A program made the position numbers and the translations under genes. Source: Chitinophaga tropicalis (GTDB lineage: Bacteria; Bacteroidota; Bacteroidia; Chitinophagales; Chitinophagaceae). Taken from it: a stretch of 64,000 nucleotides of DNA. Below, in pieces: positions 16,854 to 24,930 of the stretch (its first letter is position 1; each line of letters begins with the position of its first letter). Under the pieces are notes generated by a model, which searched no databases, was not told where the DNA came from, and was given only the letters and a program-made list of their open reading frames with translations. The stretch lies in the NCBI RefSeq assembly GCF_009758205.1, contig NZ_WRXN01000010.1, positions 124,001 to 188,000 of the forward strand, written 5' to 3'.

Positions 16854-17528
16854 CTATCCTTTGTCTGTATGGAACAGTCTGAATGAATAGATATAGGGCA
16901 ATGCAGCCAGTATAGCACCGGCAAAGATCAAAAGAAATACACCGGTCACTACCGGCAGGAAAAAACCTATAATGATCATAGCGATACCTGTACATAACCA
17001 CAGGGTGCCGGCAAAGTGATGCGTTAACCGCCAGATATCGTCACTCTGTAATGTCCATGGTGTACGTACCCCTATGAAATAGTTCGGCTCCAGGCGTCTG
17101 AGGTATATTCCCAATACTCCTATCAGCATTCCCACGCCTGTAAATACCCAGCGTTCTACTACAAAAGGATGCCCCTGGCTGGCCATGAAGATAATGGCAG
17201 CAGTGAAAATAGCCAGGTAGATGTGGATCATAAAACGGATCTGGTAATACTTTCTGTGGTATACAGCCATTTCATGGGGCGTCATCTCCGGGTCTTCCAC
17301 ATGCGGAATGTACCGGAACAGGAAATATAACAAACCATTGGTGAAGAAAAGAAAGGTCATCAACAGGAGGAAGTCACTTTTATTCCCTACCCGTTCCGCT
17401 ACACCATCTACATTGAAGTTTGTTGGCATCACTTCAGGCATATAAGGCCAGATTATCCCAAGGTAAGCCATTGGCAAGATCAATAATAACAATAACAGCA
17501 GTTCCTGGCCTATTTCCGGCTTTTTCAT
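16854..17528 (-). CDS. SdpI family (DUF1648) integral membrane protein
   Basis: 224 residues from the ATG at 17528; an upstream TTG at 17561 extends the frame by 11 residues and seems less likely. N-terminal DUF1648 segment: a first helix, then MPEVMPTNFNVDGVAERVG. Further helices lie around 50-70, 98-118 and 125-145. The C-terminal SdpI signature is YFIGVRTPWTLQSDDIW with RLTHHFAG, followed by two more helices. SdpI in Bacillus gives immunity to the SdpC toxin, but most family members are uncharacterised membrane proteins and no toxin gene is seen here. It lies between the repressor and the dinB operon without any visible link to them. Confidence 0.85.
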   Translation of the reverse strand: MKKPEIGQELLLLLLLILPMAYLGIIWPYMPEVMPTNFNVDGVAERVGNKSDFLLLMTFLFFTNGLLYFLFRYIPHVEDPEMTPHEMAVYHRKYYQIRFMIHIYLAIFTAAIIFMASQGHPFVVERWVFTGVGMLIGVLGIYLRRLEPNYFIGVRTPWTLQSDDIWRLTHHFAGTLWLCTGIAMIIIGFFLPVVTGVFLLIFAGAILAALPYIYSFRLFHTDKG

Positions 17529-17677
17529 GAGAAATGTGTTTTGTTCGTTTAATTGCGGCAAATACTGTACCTGCCTTTATACTTATATAAACCGTTATAC
17601 CCTGTTAATTGTTATTAAATCCTTGCGCGAAAGCCTTTGAAAGCGGAACTGGCCCATAGCCGGCAGGAAAGACGTTA

Positions 17678-17709
17678 CTAATTATTTTAGCATAAACTAA
17701 AAATATTAG
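17678..17709. promoter_or_regulatory. paired CTAA-N5-TTAG operators upstream of dinB-dnaE2
   Basis: Box 3 is CTAATTATTTTAG (17678-17690) and box 4 is CTAAAAATATTAG (17697-17709), 19 bp apart start to start. Box 4 ends one base before the TACCTTTA -7 element, so both boxes occupy the -10 to -45 zone of the promoter. The box type and spacing match those at the repressor's own promoter. Confidence 0.7.
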
Positions 17710-17717
17710 TACCTTTA
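17710..17717 (+). promoter_or_regulatory. -7 element of the dinB-dnaE2 operon
   Basis: TACCTTTA matches TAnnTTTG except the last base and lies 20 bases before the dinB ATG. A TTTAG is found 19 bases upstream in place of the usual TTG, overlapping operator box 3. Confidence 0.5.
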
Positions 17718-17737
17718 CCGGACAAGCCGCCAACTGA

Positions 17738-18952
17738 ATGATCTCTTTACAACACAGATCTATTGCCCACTTTGACCTGGATTGCTTCTTTGTCTCAGTG
17801 GAATGCCGGGATGACAACAGCCTGAAAGGAAAACCTTTACTGGTAGGTGGTATAAGTGACCGGGGCGTAGTAGCCGCCTGCAGCTACGAAGCCCGCCGCT
17901 ACGGTATCCACTCCGCTATGCCCATGAAAACAGCACTCAAACTCTGCCCACACGCCATTGTCAGGAAAGGCGATCCGGAAAAATACAGCAAACTCTCCAG
18001 GGAAGTCACAGAGATCATTGCCAACCATGCCCCCCTATACGAGAAATCTTCCATAGACGAATTCTACCTGGACCTCACAGGCATGGACAAATTCTTTGGC
18101 TCCATGAAATGGACGGCCGAGCTCCGGCAGGAAATCATGCGGGAAACACAACTCCCCATCTCCTTCGGGCTGGCATCTAACAAAATGATCTCTAAAGTAG
18201 CCACCAACGAGGCCAAGCCCAACGGACAAATGGAGATCTTCTTTGGCGAAGAAAAATCCTTCCTGGCTCCCATGCCTGTAGAAAAACTGCCCATGGTAGG
18301 GAAAGAAACCGCCGCACAATTACGCCGCCGGGGAGTAGAAACCATCAGGACCCTCAGTGAGGTACCCATTACCCTGCTGGAGGCATGGCTGGGGAAAAAC
18401 GGCATCTCTTTATGGAACAAGGCCAACGGATTGGATGATTCTCCCGTAATTCCTTACCATGAACAGAAATCCATCTCCACAGAAAATACCTTCCATACCG
18501 ATACTATAGATATGAAATTCATGCATGCCGAACTGGTACGCATGACAGAAAAAATAGCCTTCGAGCTCCGGCAACAAAACAAACTTACCGGATGCGTTAC
18601 CGTTAAGATCCGCTATTCAGATTTTGAGACCGTCACCAAACAGATGACCATTCCCTACTCCTCCAGCGATCATATACTGCTGGAAAAAGTAAAAGAGCTT
18701 TTCCATAAACTGTATGACAGACGCCTGCTGGTAAGGCTCATTGGCGTACGCTTCAGCCATCTGGTACACGGCAACCACCAGATCAGCCTGTTTGACGATA
18801 CCCAGGAAATGATCTCCCTCTACCAGGCTATAGACAATATTAAAAACCGCTTCGGATGGCAGTATCTCATGAAGGGTACCAACACCATTCCGCCCGGGAA
18901 AAAGCATGAAGTGAAAGCGCCCGGTATCGTTCCGTATCCAAAAGTGAGATAA
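17738..18952 (+). CDS. dinB: Y-family DNA polymerase (Pol IV type)
   Basis: 404 residues. Error-prone translesion polymerase. Catalytic residues: Asp13 and Asp15 in HFDLDCFFVSVE, and Asp107-Glu108 in SSIDEFYLDLTG. Steric-gate and nucleotide-binding context is normal (SYEARRYGIHSAMP). Thumb helix-hairpin-helix motifs around KLPMVGKETAAQLRRRG, then the little-finger domain. Near the C-terminus QISLF (348-352) fits the beta-clamp-binding consensus QxSLF. Nine bases separate its stop from dnaE2, so the two form an operon. The paired palindromic operators upstream point to damage-inducible control. It plays the position of ImuB in imuB-dnaE2 cassettes but has the Pol IV active site. Confidence 0.93.
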   Translation: MISLQHRSIAHFDLDCFFVSVECRDDNSLKGKPLLVGGISDRGVVAACSYEARRYGIHSAMPMKTALKLCPHAIVRKGDPEKYSKLSREVTEIIANHAPLYEKSSIDEFYLDLTGMDKFFGSMKWTAELRQEIMRETQLPISFGLASNKMISKVATNEAKPNGQMEIFFGEEKSFLAPMPVEKLPMVGKETAAQLRRRGVETIRTLSEVPITLLEAWLGKNGISLWNKANGLDDSPVIPYHEQKSISTENTFHTDTIDMKFMHAELVRMTEKIAFELRQQNKLTGCVTVKIRYSDFETVTKQMTIPYSSSDHILLEKVKELFHKLYDRRLLVRLIGVRFSHLVHGNHQISLFDDTQEMISLYQAIDNIKNRFGWQYLMKGTNTIPPGKKHEVKAPGIVPYPKVR

Positions 18953-18961
18953 ACCACTACC

Positions 18962-21913
18962 ATGTATCTCAACTGCAAAACATTCTTCAGCCTGCGCTAT
19001 GGCACCATAGATACCCGGGAACTGGTAAAAATGGCCCATGAAAGAGCCGTTACCACCCTGGCGCTCACCAATATCAACATCACCTCAGATGTATGGAACT
19101 TTATAAAGGTCTGCCAGGAATATTACATCAAACCTATCATCGGACTGGAATGCAGGAACGGCCATGTCCTTAAATATATCCTGCTGGCAAAAGATATGGA
19201 CGGATGGTTCCGGATAAACCGTTTCCTGTCCACACACCTGCATAAAGAACTGCCCTTTCCCGACCGTGCCCCTGCCCTGCCAGGCGTCTTTGCCATCTAC
19301 ACATGGGGCACTATGCCGCTTAACGAGCTGGCAGCACATGAGCTGATGGGCATCAGGCCCAGGGAACTGAATAAGCTCTTCCGCATCAACACACTCCCCT
19401 ACCGGGATAAACTGGTGGTGCTGCAACCTGTTACCTTCCAGGATAAGGATTACTACCAGCTGCACTGCATACTCCGCGCTATTGATCAGAACATACTTAT
19501 CAGCCAGCTGGAGCCACATACCCATGCACAACCGGACGAGACCTTCATTCATCCTGCAGACCTGGTAGAAAGCTTTGAACAATATCCGCACATTGTCAGC
19601 AATACCCTGCGGGTCATGAATGAATGTAATATCAACTACAACTTCAAAACCCCACGCAATAAAAAATACTTCACCAGCAGTGCAGAGGAAGATCATGCAC
19701 TGCTGCGTAAACTGGCCTTTGAAGGCATGCTGAAGCGTTATGGGGCCAGCAATGCAGAGGCCCGCATGCGCATTGAAAAAGAGCTGGACATTGTACAGCA
19801 GCAACACTTCAACGGCTACTTCCTCATTACCTGGGACATTATCCGCTTTGCCCGGGAAAAAGATTTCTTCTACGTTGGCCGGGGCAGCGGCGCCAATTCC
19901 ATACTGGCCTATTGCCTGCAGATCACAGATGTAGACCCTATAGACCTGAACCTCTATTTTGAACGCTTTCTCAATCCCTACCGCAGCTCTCCGCCAGACT
20001 TTGATATAGACTTTTCCTGGAAGGACAGGGATGAAGTGATCCAATACATTTTTGATAAATATGGAGAAGAACATACCGCCCTGCTGGGCACTGTTACCAC
20101 CTTCCAGGAAAACGCTACCATCCGGGAATTAGGCAAAGTATACGGCCTGCCTAAACATGAAATAGACAGGATACTGGATACTCCTTTCACACCAGACCTG
20201 AGCGGCGACAACGTACAACAAACCATTCTCAGGTACAGCCGGCTAATGGCCAGGGAAGGCAAGGCTTTTCCCAACCACCTCAGCATCCATGCAGGCGGTA
20301 TACTGATCAGCGAAGCGCCCATTCATCAGCATTGCACTACTTACATGCCTCCCAAAGGTTTCAGTACTGCCCAGCTGGACATGCACCAGGCAGAAGCTAT
20401 AGGCCTGTTTAAATTTGATATACTCAGCCAGCGCGGCCTTGGACATATCAGGGATGCCATCAGCATTATCCGGGAAAATAAAGGCGTGGAAATAGATATA
20501 CATGATGTAAAAACATTCATGAAAGACCCCAATATCCGTCATGCGCTGAAAACGGTGAATACCATTGGCTGTTTCTATATAGAATCGCCTGCTATGCGGC
20601 AGCTGCTCCTTAAACTGCAATGCGAGGATTATCTCACACTGGTTGCCGCCAGCTCCGTAATACGTCCCGGGGTGGCCCAATCCGGTATGATGAGACAATA
20701 TGTGCACAACTTCCGTAACAAGGATAAAGTGCAATACCTGCATCCTATTGTTAAAGAAGTACTGGAAGAAACATTCGGCATCATGGTATACCAGGAAGAT
20801 GTGATCAAGATAGTACATGAGTATGCAGATATGGACCTGGCAGATGCTGATATACTGAGAAGGGCCATGGCAGGGAAATACCGCGGACAGGACAATTTTG
20901 CGAAGATAGAACAGCAGTTCTTTGCCAACTGCCGCAGGTTGCAAAGACCGGAAGATGTGACAAAAGAGCTATGGCGACAAATAGCCAGCTTCTCCGGCTT
21001 CTCCTTTTCAAAAGCACACTCTGCCAGCTATGCAGTGGAAAGCTACCAGAGCCTGTTCCTGAAGACATATTTTCCGGCAGAGTTCATGGTAGCCGTCATC
21101 AACAACTTTGGCGGGTTTTACAACCGGGAACTGTATTTCCGGGAACTGGCAAAAACAGGTGTTGACATTCAGCCTCCCTGCATCAATAACAGCAACTATT
21201 ACACGAAAATAACAGGCAATACTGTTTATACCGGTTTTATTCATGTGGAAGGCCTTGAAGTGAAATGGATGGAAGGCGTACTGAAAGAGCGGGAAGCTTA
21301 TGGACCTTATACCAGCCTGGAAGATTTTACTGCACGTACCAACGCTCCGCCGGAACAGCTGGATATTCTTATCAGGGTAGGCGCTTTCAATTTTGATGTA
21401 CACACGAAGAAGGAATTACTGTGGAAAAGCAGCCTGCTGCTGAGGCACAGAACAGCGCATGCTGAGCATGTGCAGCCGCTTTTCAGGGAGCAGGCGCCTG
21501 ACTGCCAGCTGCCTACGCTGGCTTATCATGATCATGAAGATGCTTTTGATGAAATAGCATTGCTGGGGTTTCCGCTTTGCTCTCCCTTCTCTGTTTTAAA
21601 ACATGAACAGCGCTCTTATATACAGGCAAAAGACTTTAAGAACTTTATCGGGCAGCAGGTATCTGCACTTGGTTATCTTGTTTGTACCAAAGGCATTCAT
21701 ACATCCAAAGGCATTCCGATGAGCTTCGGCACTTTTATGGATGTAAACGGGCATTTTATTGATACGGTACATTTTCCCGACATCTTACGCCGGTATCCTT
21801 TTCAGAAGGGTGGTTTTTATATACTGGAAGGGAAGATAACGGAAGAGTATGATGTGTATGTAATGGAAGTGAGTTCTATGCAGAAGATAGGTTATTTTGA
21901 AGATAAGATTTGA
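18962..21913 (+). CDS. dnaE2: DNA polymerase III alpha subunit, error-prone DnaE2/ImuC-like
   Basis: 983 residues, shorter than replicative DnaE (about 1,160). The N-terminal PHP domain has lost metal ligands: the usual LHVHS is LNCKT (3-7) and LALTDH is LALTNI (33-38), so it should have no PHP exonuclease activity. The polymerase core is intact: GRGSGANS (307-314), the catalytic PDFDIDF (345-351), and FKFDILSQRGLGH with the third Asp. Later parts include the fingers region RRAMAGKYRGQ, SFSKAHSASYAVESYQ, an HhH region and a C-terminal OB fold. Together with dinB it would form an inducible mutagenic polymerase pair. No imuA/recA-like partner is present in the window. A terminator hairpin follows at once. 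Confidence 0.9.
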   Translation: MYLNCKTFFSLRYGTIDTRELVKMAHERAVTTLALTNINITSDVWNFIKVCQEYYIKPIIGLECRNGHVLKYILLAKDMDGWFRINRFLSTHLHKELPFPDRAPALPGVFAIYTWGTMPLNELAAHELMGIRPRELNKLFRINTLPYRDKLVVLQPVTFQDKDYYQLHCILRAIDQNILISQLEPHTHAQPDETFIHPADLVESFEQYPHIVSNTLRVMNECNINYNFKTPRNKKYFTSSAEEDHALLRKLAFEGMLKRYGASNAEARMRIEKELDIVQQQHFNGYFLITWDIIRFAREKDFFYVGRGSGANSILAYCLQITDVDPIDLNLYFERFLNPYRSSPPDFDIDFSWKDRDEVIQYIFDKYGEEHTALLGTVTTFQENATIRELGKVYGLPKHEIDRILDTPFTPDLSGDNVQQTILRYSRLMAREGKAFPNHLSIHAGGILISEAPIHQHCTTYMPPKGFSTAQLDMHQAEAIGLFKFDILSQRGLGHIRDAISIIRENKGVEIDIHDVKTFMKDPNIRHALKTVNTIGCFYIESPAMRQLLLKLQCEDYLTLVAASSVIRPGVAQSGMMRQYVHNFRNKDKVQYLHPIVKEVLEETFGIMVYQEDVIKIVHEYADMDLADADILRRAMAGKYRGQDNFAKIEQQFFANCRRLQRPEDVTKELWRQIASFSGFSFSKAHSASYAVESYQSLFLKTYFPAEFMVAVINNFGGFYNRELYFRELAKTGVDIQPPCINNSNYYTKITGNTVYTGFIHVEGLEVKWMEGVLKEREAYGPYTSLEDFTARTNAPPEQLDILIRVGAFNFDVHTKKELLWKSSLLLRHRTAHAEHVQPLFREQAPDCQLPTLAYHDHEDAFDEIALLGFPLCSPFSVLKHEQRSYIQAKDFKNFIGQQVSALGYLVCTKGIHTSKGIPMSFGTFMDVNGHFIDTVHFPDILRRYPFQKGGFYILEGKITEEYDVYVMEVSSMQKIGYFEDKI

Positions 21914-21916
21914 TAT

Positions 21917-21957
21917 AAAAAGAGAACTCCCGCAAAATTTGCGGGAGTTCTCTTTTT
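21917..21957. terminator. bidirectional terminator between dnaE2 and lysC
   Basis: A perfect 20-bp stem: AAAAAGAGAACTCCCGCAAA (21917-21936) with its inverse at 21938-21957. T-runs flank both sides, serving the two convergent genes. Confidence 0.85.
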
Positions 21958-21968
21958 TATGTGTCAGA

Positions 21969-23291
21969 TTATTCCAGTCCGAACAATCCTTTATTCAGCA
22001 GCTGTAATGTTTTCTCTTTGTACTGTCCGCCTATCAGGATAGAAATGTTATGACGGCTGCCTCCGTAAGAGATCATCCTCAATGGCACTTCATTCAGTGA
22101 ATCGAACAGTTTTTTCAGGATAGACGGAGTAGCAGCTACTTCGTTACCCACAATAGATACGATGGTCTGATGGTGGTCCAGTTCTACAGAGCCGAACGGC
22201 TGCAGTTCTTTCAGCAGCTGATCCAGGTAAGGAGAACCTTCTATGGTGAGAGATACAGCTACTTCGGAAGTAGTGATCATGTCAATTGGTGTACGGTATT
22301 TCTCGAACACTTCGAAGATCTTGCGCAGGAACCCGTAAGCCAGGAGCATACGGCTGGATTTGATCTTGATAGCGATGATGCCGTCTTTTGCAGCGATGGC
22401 TTTTACACCGTCGCCACTGGGCAGTTCGGTAATAATGGTGCCTTTTGCTTCAGGCTGCATAGTGTTCAGCAGTTTCACCGGGATATTGAAATGCTGTGCA
22501 GGCCAGATAGAAGCAGGATGCAGGATCTTGGCGCCGAAGTAAGCCAGCTCCGCTGCTTCGTCAAAAGACAACTGCTCTATCGGGAAGGTTTTCTTTACTA
22601 CCCTGGGGTCATTATTGTGCATACCGTCAATGTCTGTCCAGATCTGCACTTCGCTGGCCTGGATAGCAGCGCCGATAAGAGATGCAGAGTAATCGCTTCC
22701 TCCACGTTTCAGGTTATCTATCTCACCTTTGGCATTGCGGCAGATATATCCCTGAGTGATGAATACGCGCTGACCTTTATTCTTCTCCAGCAGGTTGCCC
22801 AGTTTGATCTTGATCTTGGGTATTTCAGGCTCTTCATATTCGTCTATGCTCATGAAGTCCAGGGCCGGCAGCAGTACGGCTTCCACACCCGCTTCTTCCA
22901 GGTACACACTGAACAGGCGGGTAGATAATAATTCACCCTGCGCCAGTATGTCTTTATTCAACGCTTCGTTAAAAGATATCTTAAGAATGATGTTCAGGAA
23001 CTCAAAGTGCTCGTCCACAACAGCAGTAGCCTTTGCACGTGCAGCGTCCTGCTTCACCAGCTCCTGGATGAAGGTCCGGTAATGTGCTTCCAGCTTGTCT
23101 ATCTGGCCCTTTGCCTGTTCCTTTTTACCCTCAGACAATGATTGCCCTATTTCCACCAGTGAGTTGGTGGTTCCGGATAAAGCTGACAATACTACTATTT
23201 TAGGAGCATCATCTGCAGTCACCAGCTTTGCCACGGCATGCATACGTTCAGGTTTTCCTACCGAAGTGCCGCCAAATTTTAAGATCTTCAT
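21969..23291 (-). CDS. lysC: aspartate kinase
   Basis: 440 residues, monofunctional. It phosphorylates aspartate in the first step towards lysine, methionine, threonine and diaminopimelate. The signature KFGGTSVGKPERM is at residues 5-17. Substrate and ATP sites include FITQGYICRN and GGSDYSASLIGAAI, followed by VQIWTDIDGMHNNDPRVV. The C-terminal regulatory part has two ACT-like units, MITTSEVAVSLTIEG and TIVSIVGNEVAATPSILKKL, so feedback inhibition by lysine and/or threonine is expected. It is convergent with dnaE2. The Ldh-family gene upstream on the same strand ends 76 bases before it. Confidence 0.95.
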   Translation of the reverse strand: MKILKFGGTSVGKPERMHAVAKLVTADDAPKIVVLSALSGTTNSLVEIGQSLSEGKKEQAKGQIDKLEAHYRTFIQELVKQDAARAKATAVVDEHFEFLNIILKISFNEALNKDILAQGELLSTRLFSVYLEEAGVEAVLLPALDFMSIDEYEEPEIPKIKIKLGNLLEKNKGQRVFITQGYICRNAKGEIDNLKRGGSDYSASLIGAAIQASEVQIWTDIDGMHNNDPRVVKKTFPIEQLSFDEAAELAYFGAKILHPASIWPAQHFNIPVKLLNTMQPEAKGTIITELPSGDGVKAIAAKDGIIAIKIKSSRMLLAYGFLRKIFEVFEKYRTPIDMITTSEVAVSLTIEGSPYLDQLLKELQPFGSVELDHHQTIVSIVGNEVAATPSILKKLFDSLNEVPLRMISYGGSRHNISILIGGQYKEKTLQLLNKGLFGLE

Positions 23292-23367
23292 TTGCTGTTG
23301 AATTGTTATATGTTTGATGGTAGCTTTGTTTGCTAAAAAGCCGCAAGTTCGGGTCTTTATGGCTACT

Positions 23368-24441
23368 TTAAAAATCCAATTTAAATTTTCCTGCCACTTC
23401 TTTCAGATCTTTCACTACAGGAGCCAGCAAAGGTATCCCTGCGGTCCTTCTCTCCTGCTCCATTTCCCGCTCAGGATCGCCGGGTATCAGCACTTTTTCG
23501 CCCGTTACCGGGGCAGCTGACCTGAAGCGGCCTATCCATTTGTCCATATGTTCCTTAAACTCGTCTGCCGGGCGGAAAGCGTCTACCCTCATTGCTCCCA
23601 GGAAATGACCCAGTCCCAGTCCTACCGGGTCTGGCGCCAGGGGCAGGAAGCTTACAAAAGGCGGCGCCCAGGGGCCATAATTAGCGCCTGACAGCACAGC
23701 AGAGAATATATCTACTATGGCGCCGAGGCAATATCCTTTATGGCTGCCATGCTCACGGTCGCCCCCAAGGGGCAGCAAAGCGCCTCCCTCTTTCAGCTCA
23801 TGCGGGTTGGTGCTGGAATGCCCTTCCTTATCCTGGATCCAGCCTGCAGGAGCTTCCTGGCTCTTTCTCTGCAGTATCTCCAGCTTCCCGTTAGCGGCGG
23901 TAGTGGTGGCAAAATCGGCCACGAACGGCGGCTGTTCCTTTGCAGGAATAGCCACAGCTATGGGGTTGGTGCCTAACATCCGTTCTGTAGAGAAGGTGGG
24001 TGCTACCAGTGGGCTGGCATTGGTCATGGCCATGCCTATCATATCTTTTTCCAGCGCCATCATGGCGTGCTGGCCGGCTATACCAAAGTGGTTGGAATTC
24101 TTTACGCTGACCCATCCGCTGCCTACGGCCGCTGCTTTTTCTATAGCTACTGCCATAGCAAAAGGGGCTACTACAAGGCCGAGGCCGCTATCTCCGTCTA
24201 CGACTGCAGTGCTGGGTGTTTCGTGAACAACGCGGATATTGGGTGTAGCATTGATCCTGCCGGCTTCCCATAAGCGTACATAACCGCTCAGGCGGGCTAC
24301 CCCGTGGGAATCAATTCCTCTCAGGTCGGCAGATAGCAAAACTTCGCTGGCTGTTGCGGCGTCCTTTTCAGAACAGCCCATACTTATAAAAACGGCTCTC
24401 GTAAACTCAAGCAGATGCGGGTAGGATACTATTTGGCTCAT
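23368..24441 (-). CDS. Ldh family (malate/L-lactate/ureidoglycolate dehydrogenase-like) oxidoreductase
   Basis: 357 residues, usual size. NAD(P)-dependent dehydrogenase of 2-hydroxyacids with the family's own fold. Conserved features: SADLRGIDSHGVARLSGY with the catalytic His (about 44-48), VSVKNSNHFGIAG (about 110-122), MAMTNASPLVAP, LGTNPIAVAIP and KGYCLGAIVDIFSAVLSGA. The exact substrate (malate, lactate, delta1-piperideine carboxylate, ureidoglycolate) cannot be predicted from sequence. The gene lies between lysC and the DUF3467 gene, all on the minus strand, with 15 bases to DUF3467, so it is probably co-transcribed with that gene. Confidence 0.88.
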   Translation of the reverse strand: MSQIVSYPHLLEFTRAVFISMGCSEKDAATASEVLLSADLRGIDSHGVARLSGYVRLWEAGRINATPNIRVVHETPSTAVVDGDSGLGLVVAPFAMAVAIEKAAAVGSGWVSVKNSNHFGIAGQHAMMALEKDMIGMAMTNASPLVAPTFSTERMLGTNPIAVAIPAKEQPPFVADFATTTAANGKLEILQRKSQEAPAGWIQDKEGHSSTNPHELKEGGALLPLGGDREHGSHKGYCLGAIVDIFSAVLSGANYGPWAPPFVSFLPLAPDPVGLGLGHFLGAMRVDAFRPADEFKEHMDKWIGRFRSAAPVTGEKVLIPGDPEREMEQERRTAGIPLLAPVVKDLKEVAGKFKLDF

Positions 24442-24456
24442 TCAATTTACTGTTTA

Positions 24457-24771
24457 TCAGGCCTGTGCTGTTGGTCCGCCAAAATTCATAGGAAGGGAAA
24501 CAGGTTCCTGGTCCTGTATGGGACCATGTACGGATTCATATTTCTTAATATTATCAACCATAGCTTTCATGAAGCGTTTGGCATGCTGTGGCGTCAGGAT
24601 AATACGTGATTTTACCCTGGCTTTGGGCAGTCCCGGCATTACATTCACAAAATCCACCACAAATTCCGCATTGGAATGGGTGATAATAGCCAGGTTGGCG
24701 TAGATACCTTCCGCAATCTCCTCGCTCAGCTCGATATTAAGCTGATTCTGTTCTTCCTGCTGATTTTCCAT
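24457..24771 (-). CDS. DUF3467 domain protein
   Basis: 104 residues from the ATG at 24771. A TTG at 24795 opens the frame earlier but overlaps the -7 promoter element, so it is rejected. The domain is recognisable by IELSEEIAEGIYANLAIITH, FVVDFVNVMPGLPKARVKSR and LTPQHAKRFMKAM. DUF3467 proteins are small, cytoplasmic and of unknown function; they are widespread in Bacteroidota. No catalytic residue is evident. It begins the transcript that continues into the Ldh-family gene. Confidence 0.85.
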   Translation of the reverse strand: MENQQEEQNQLNIELSEEIAEGIYANLAIITHSNAEFVVDFVNVMPGLPKARVKSRIILTPQHAKRFMKAMVDNIKKYESVHGPIQDQEPVSLPMNFGGPTAQA

Positions 24772-24792
24772 GTTATTCGCTTTTTTGCGGTA

Positions 24793-24800
24793 CAAATGTA
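24793..24800 (-). promoter_or_regulatory. -7 element of the DUF3467 gene
   Basis: TACATTTG on the minus strand, an exact TAnnTTTG, 21 bases before the ATG at 24771. It decides the start codon. Confidence 0.55.
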
Positions 24801-24857
24801 AAAAAGAGCGCTTAAAATGAAAGGTCTCTTTTTTAGGGAAGGATCTGGCCTGAAAAC

Positions 24858-24892
24858 AAAAAGCGCTTTAGCATTGAGCTAAAGCGCTTTTT
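24858..24892. terminator. terminator of the susCD-1 operon
   Basis: AAAAAGCGCTTTAGC (24858-24872) with GCTAAAGCGCTTTTT (24878-24892): a perfect 15-bp stem with a 5-base loop and flanking A/T tracts, downstream of the susD-1 stop. Confidence 0.8.
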
Positions 24893-24910
24893 TGTGAGTG
24901 CAGAGAAATC

Positions 24911-24923
24911 TGGCCTGCGGCCA
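24911..24923 (-). repeat. GGCCGCAGGCC element, copy 2
   Basis: TGGCCTGCGGCCA on the plus strand, a 5-bp stem with a TGC loop. It lies 8 bases after the susD-1 stop codon (minus sense) and before the operon terminator, the same position as in the other copies. Confidence 0.6.
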
Positions 24924-24930
24924 GTTGTTA

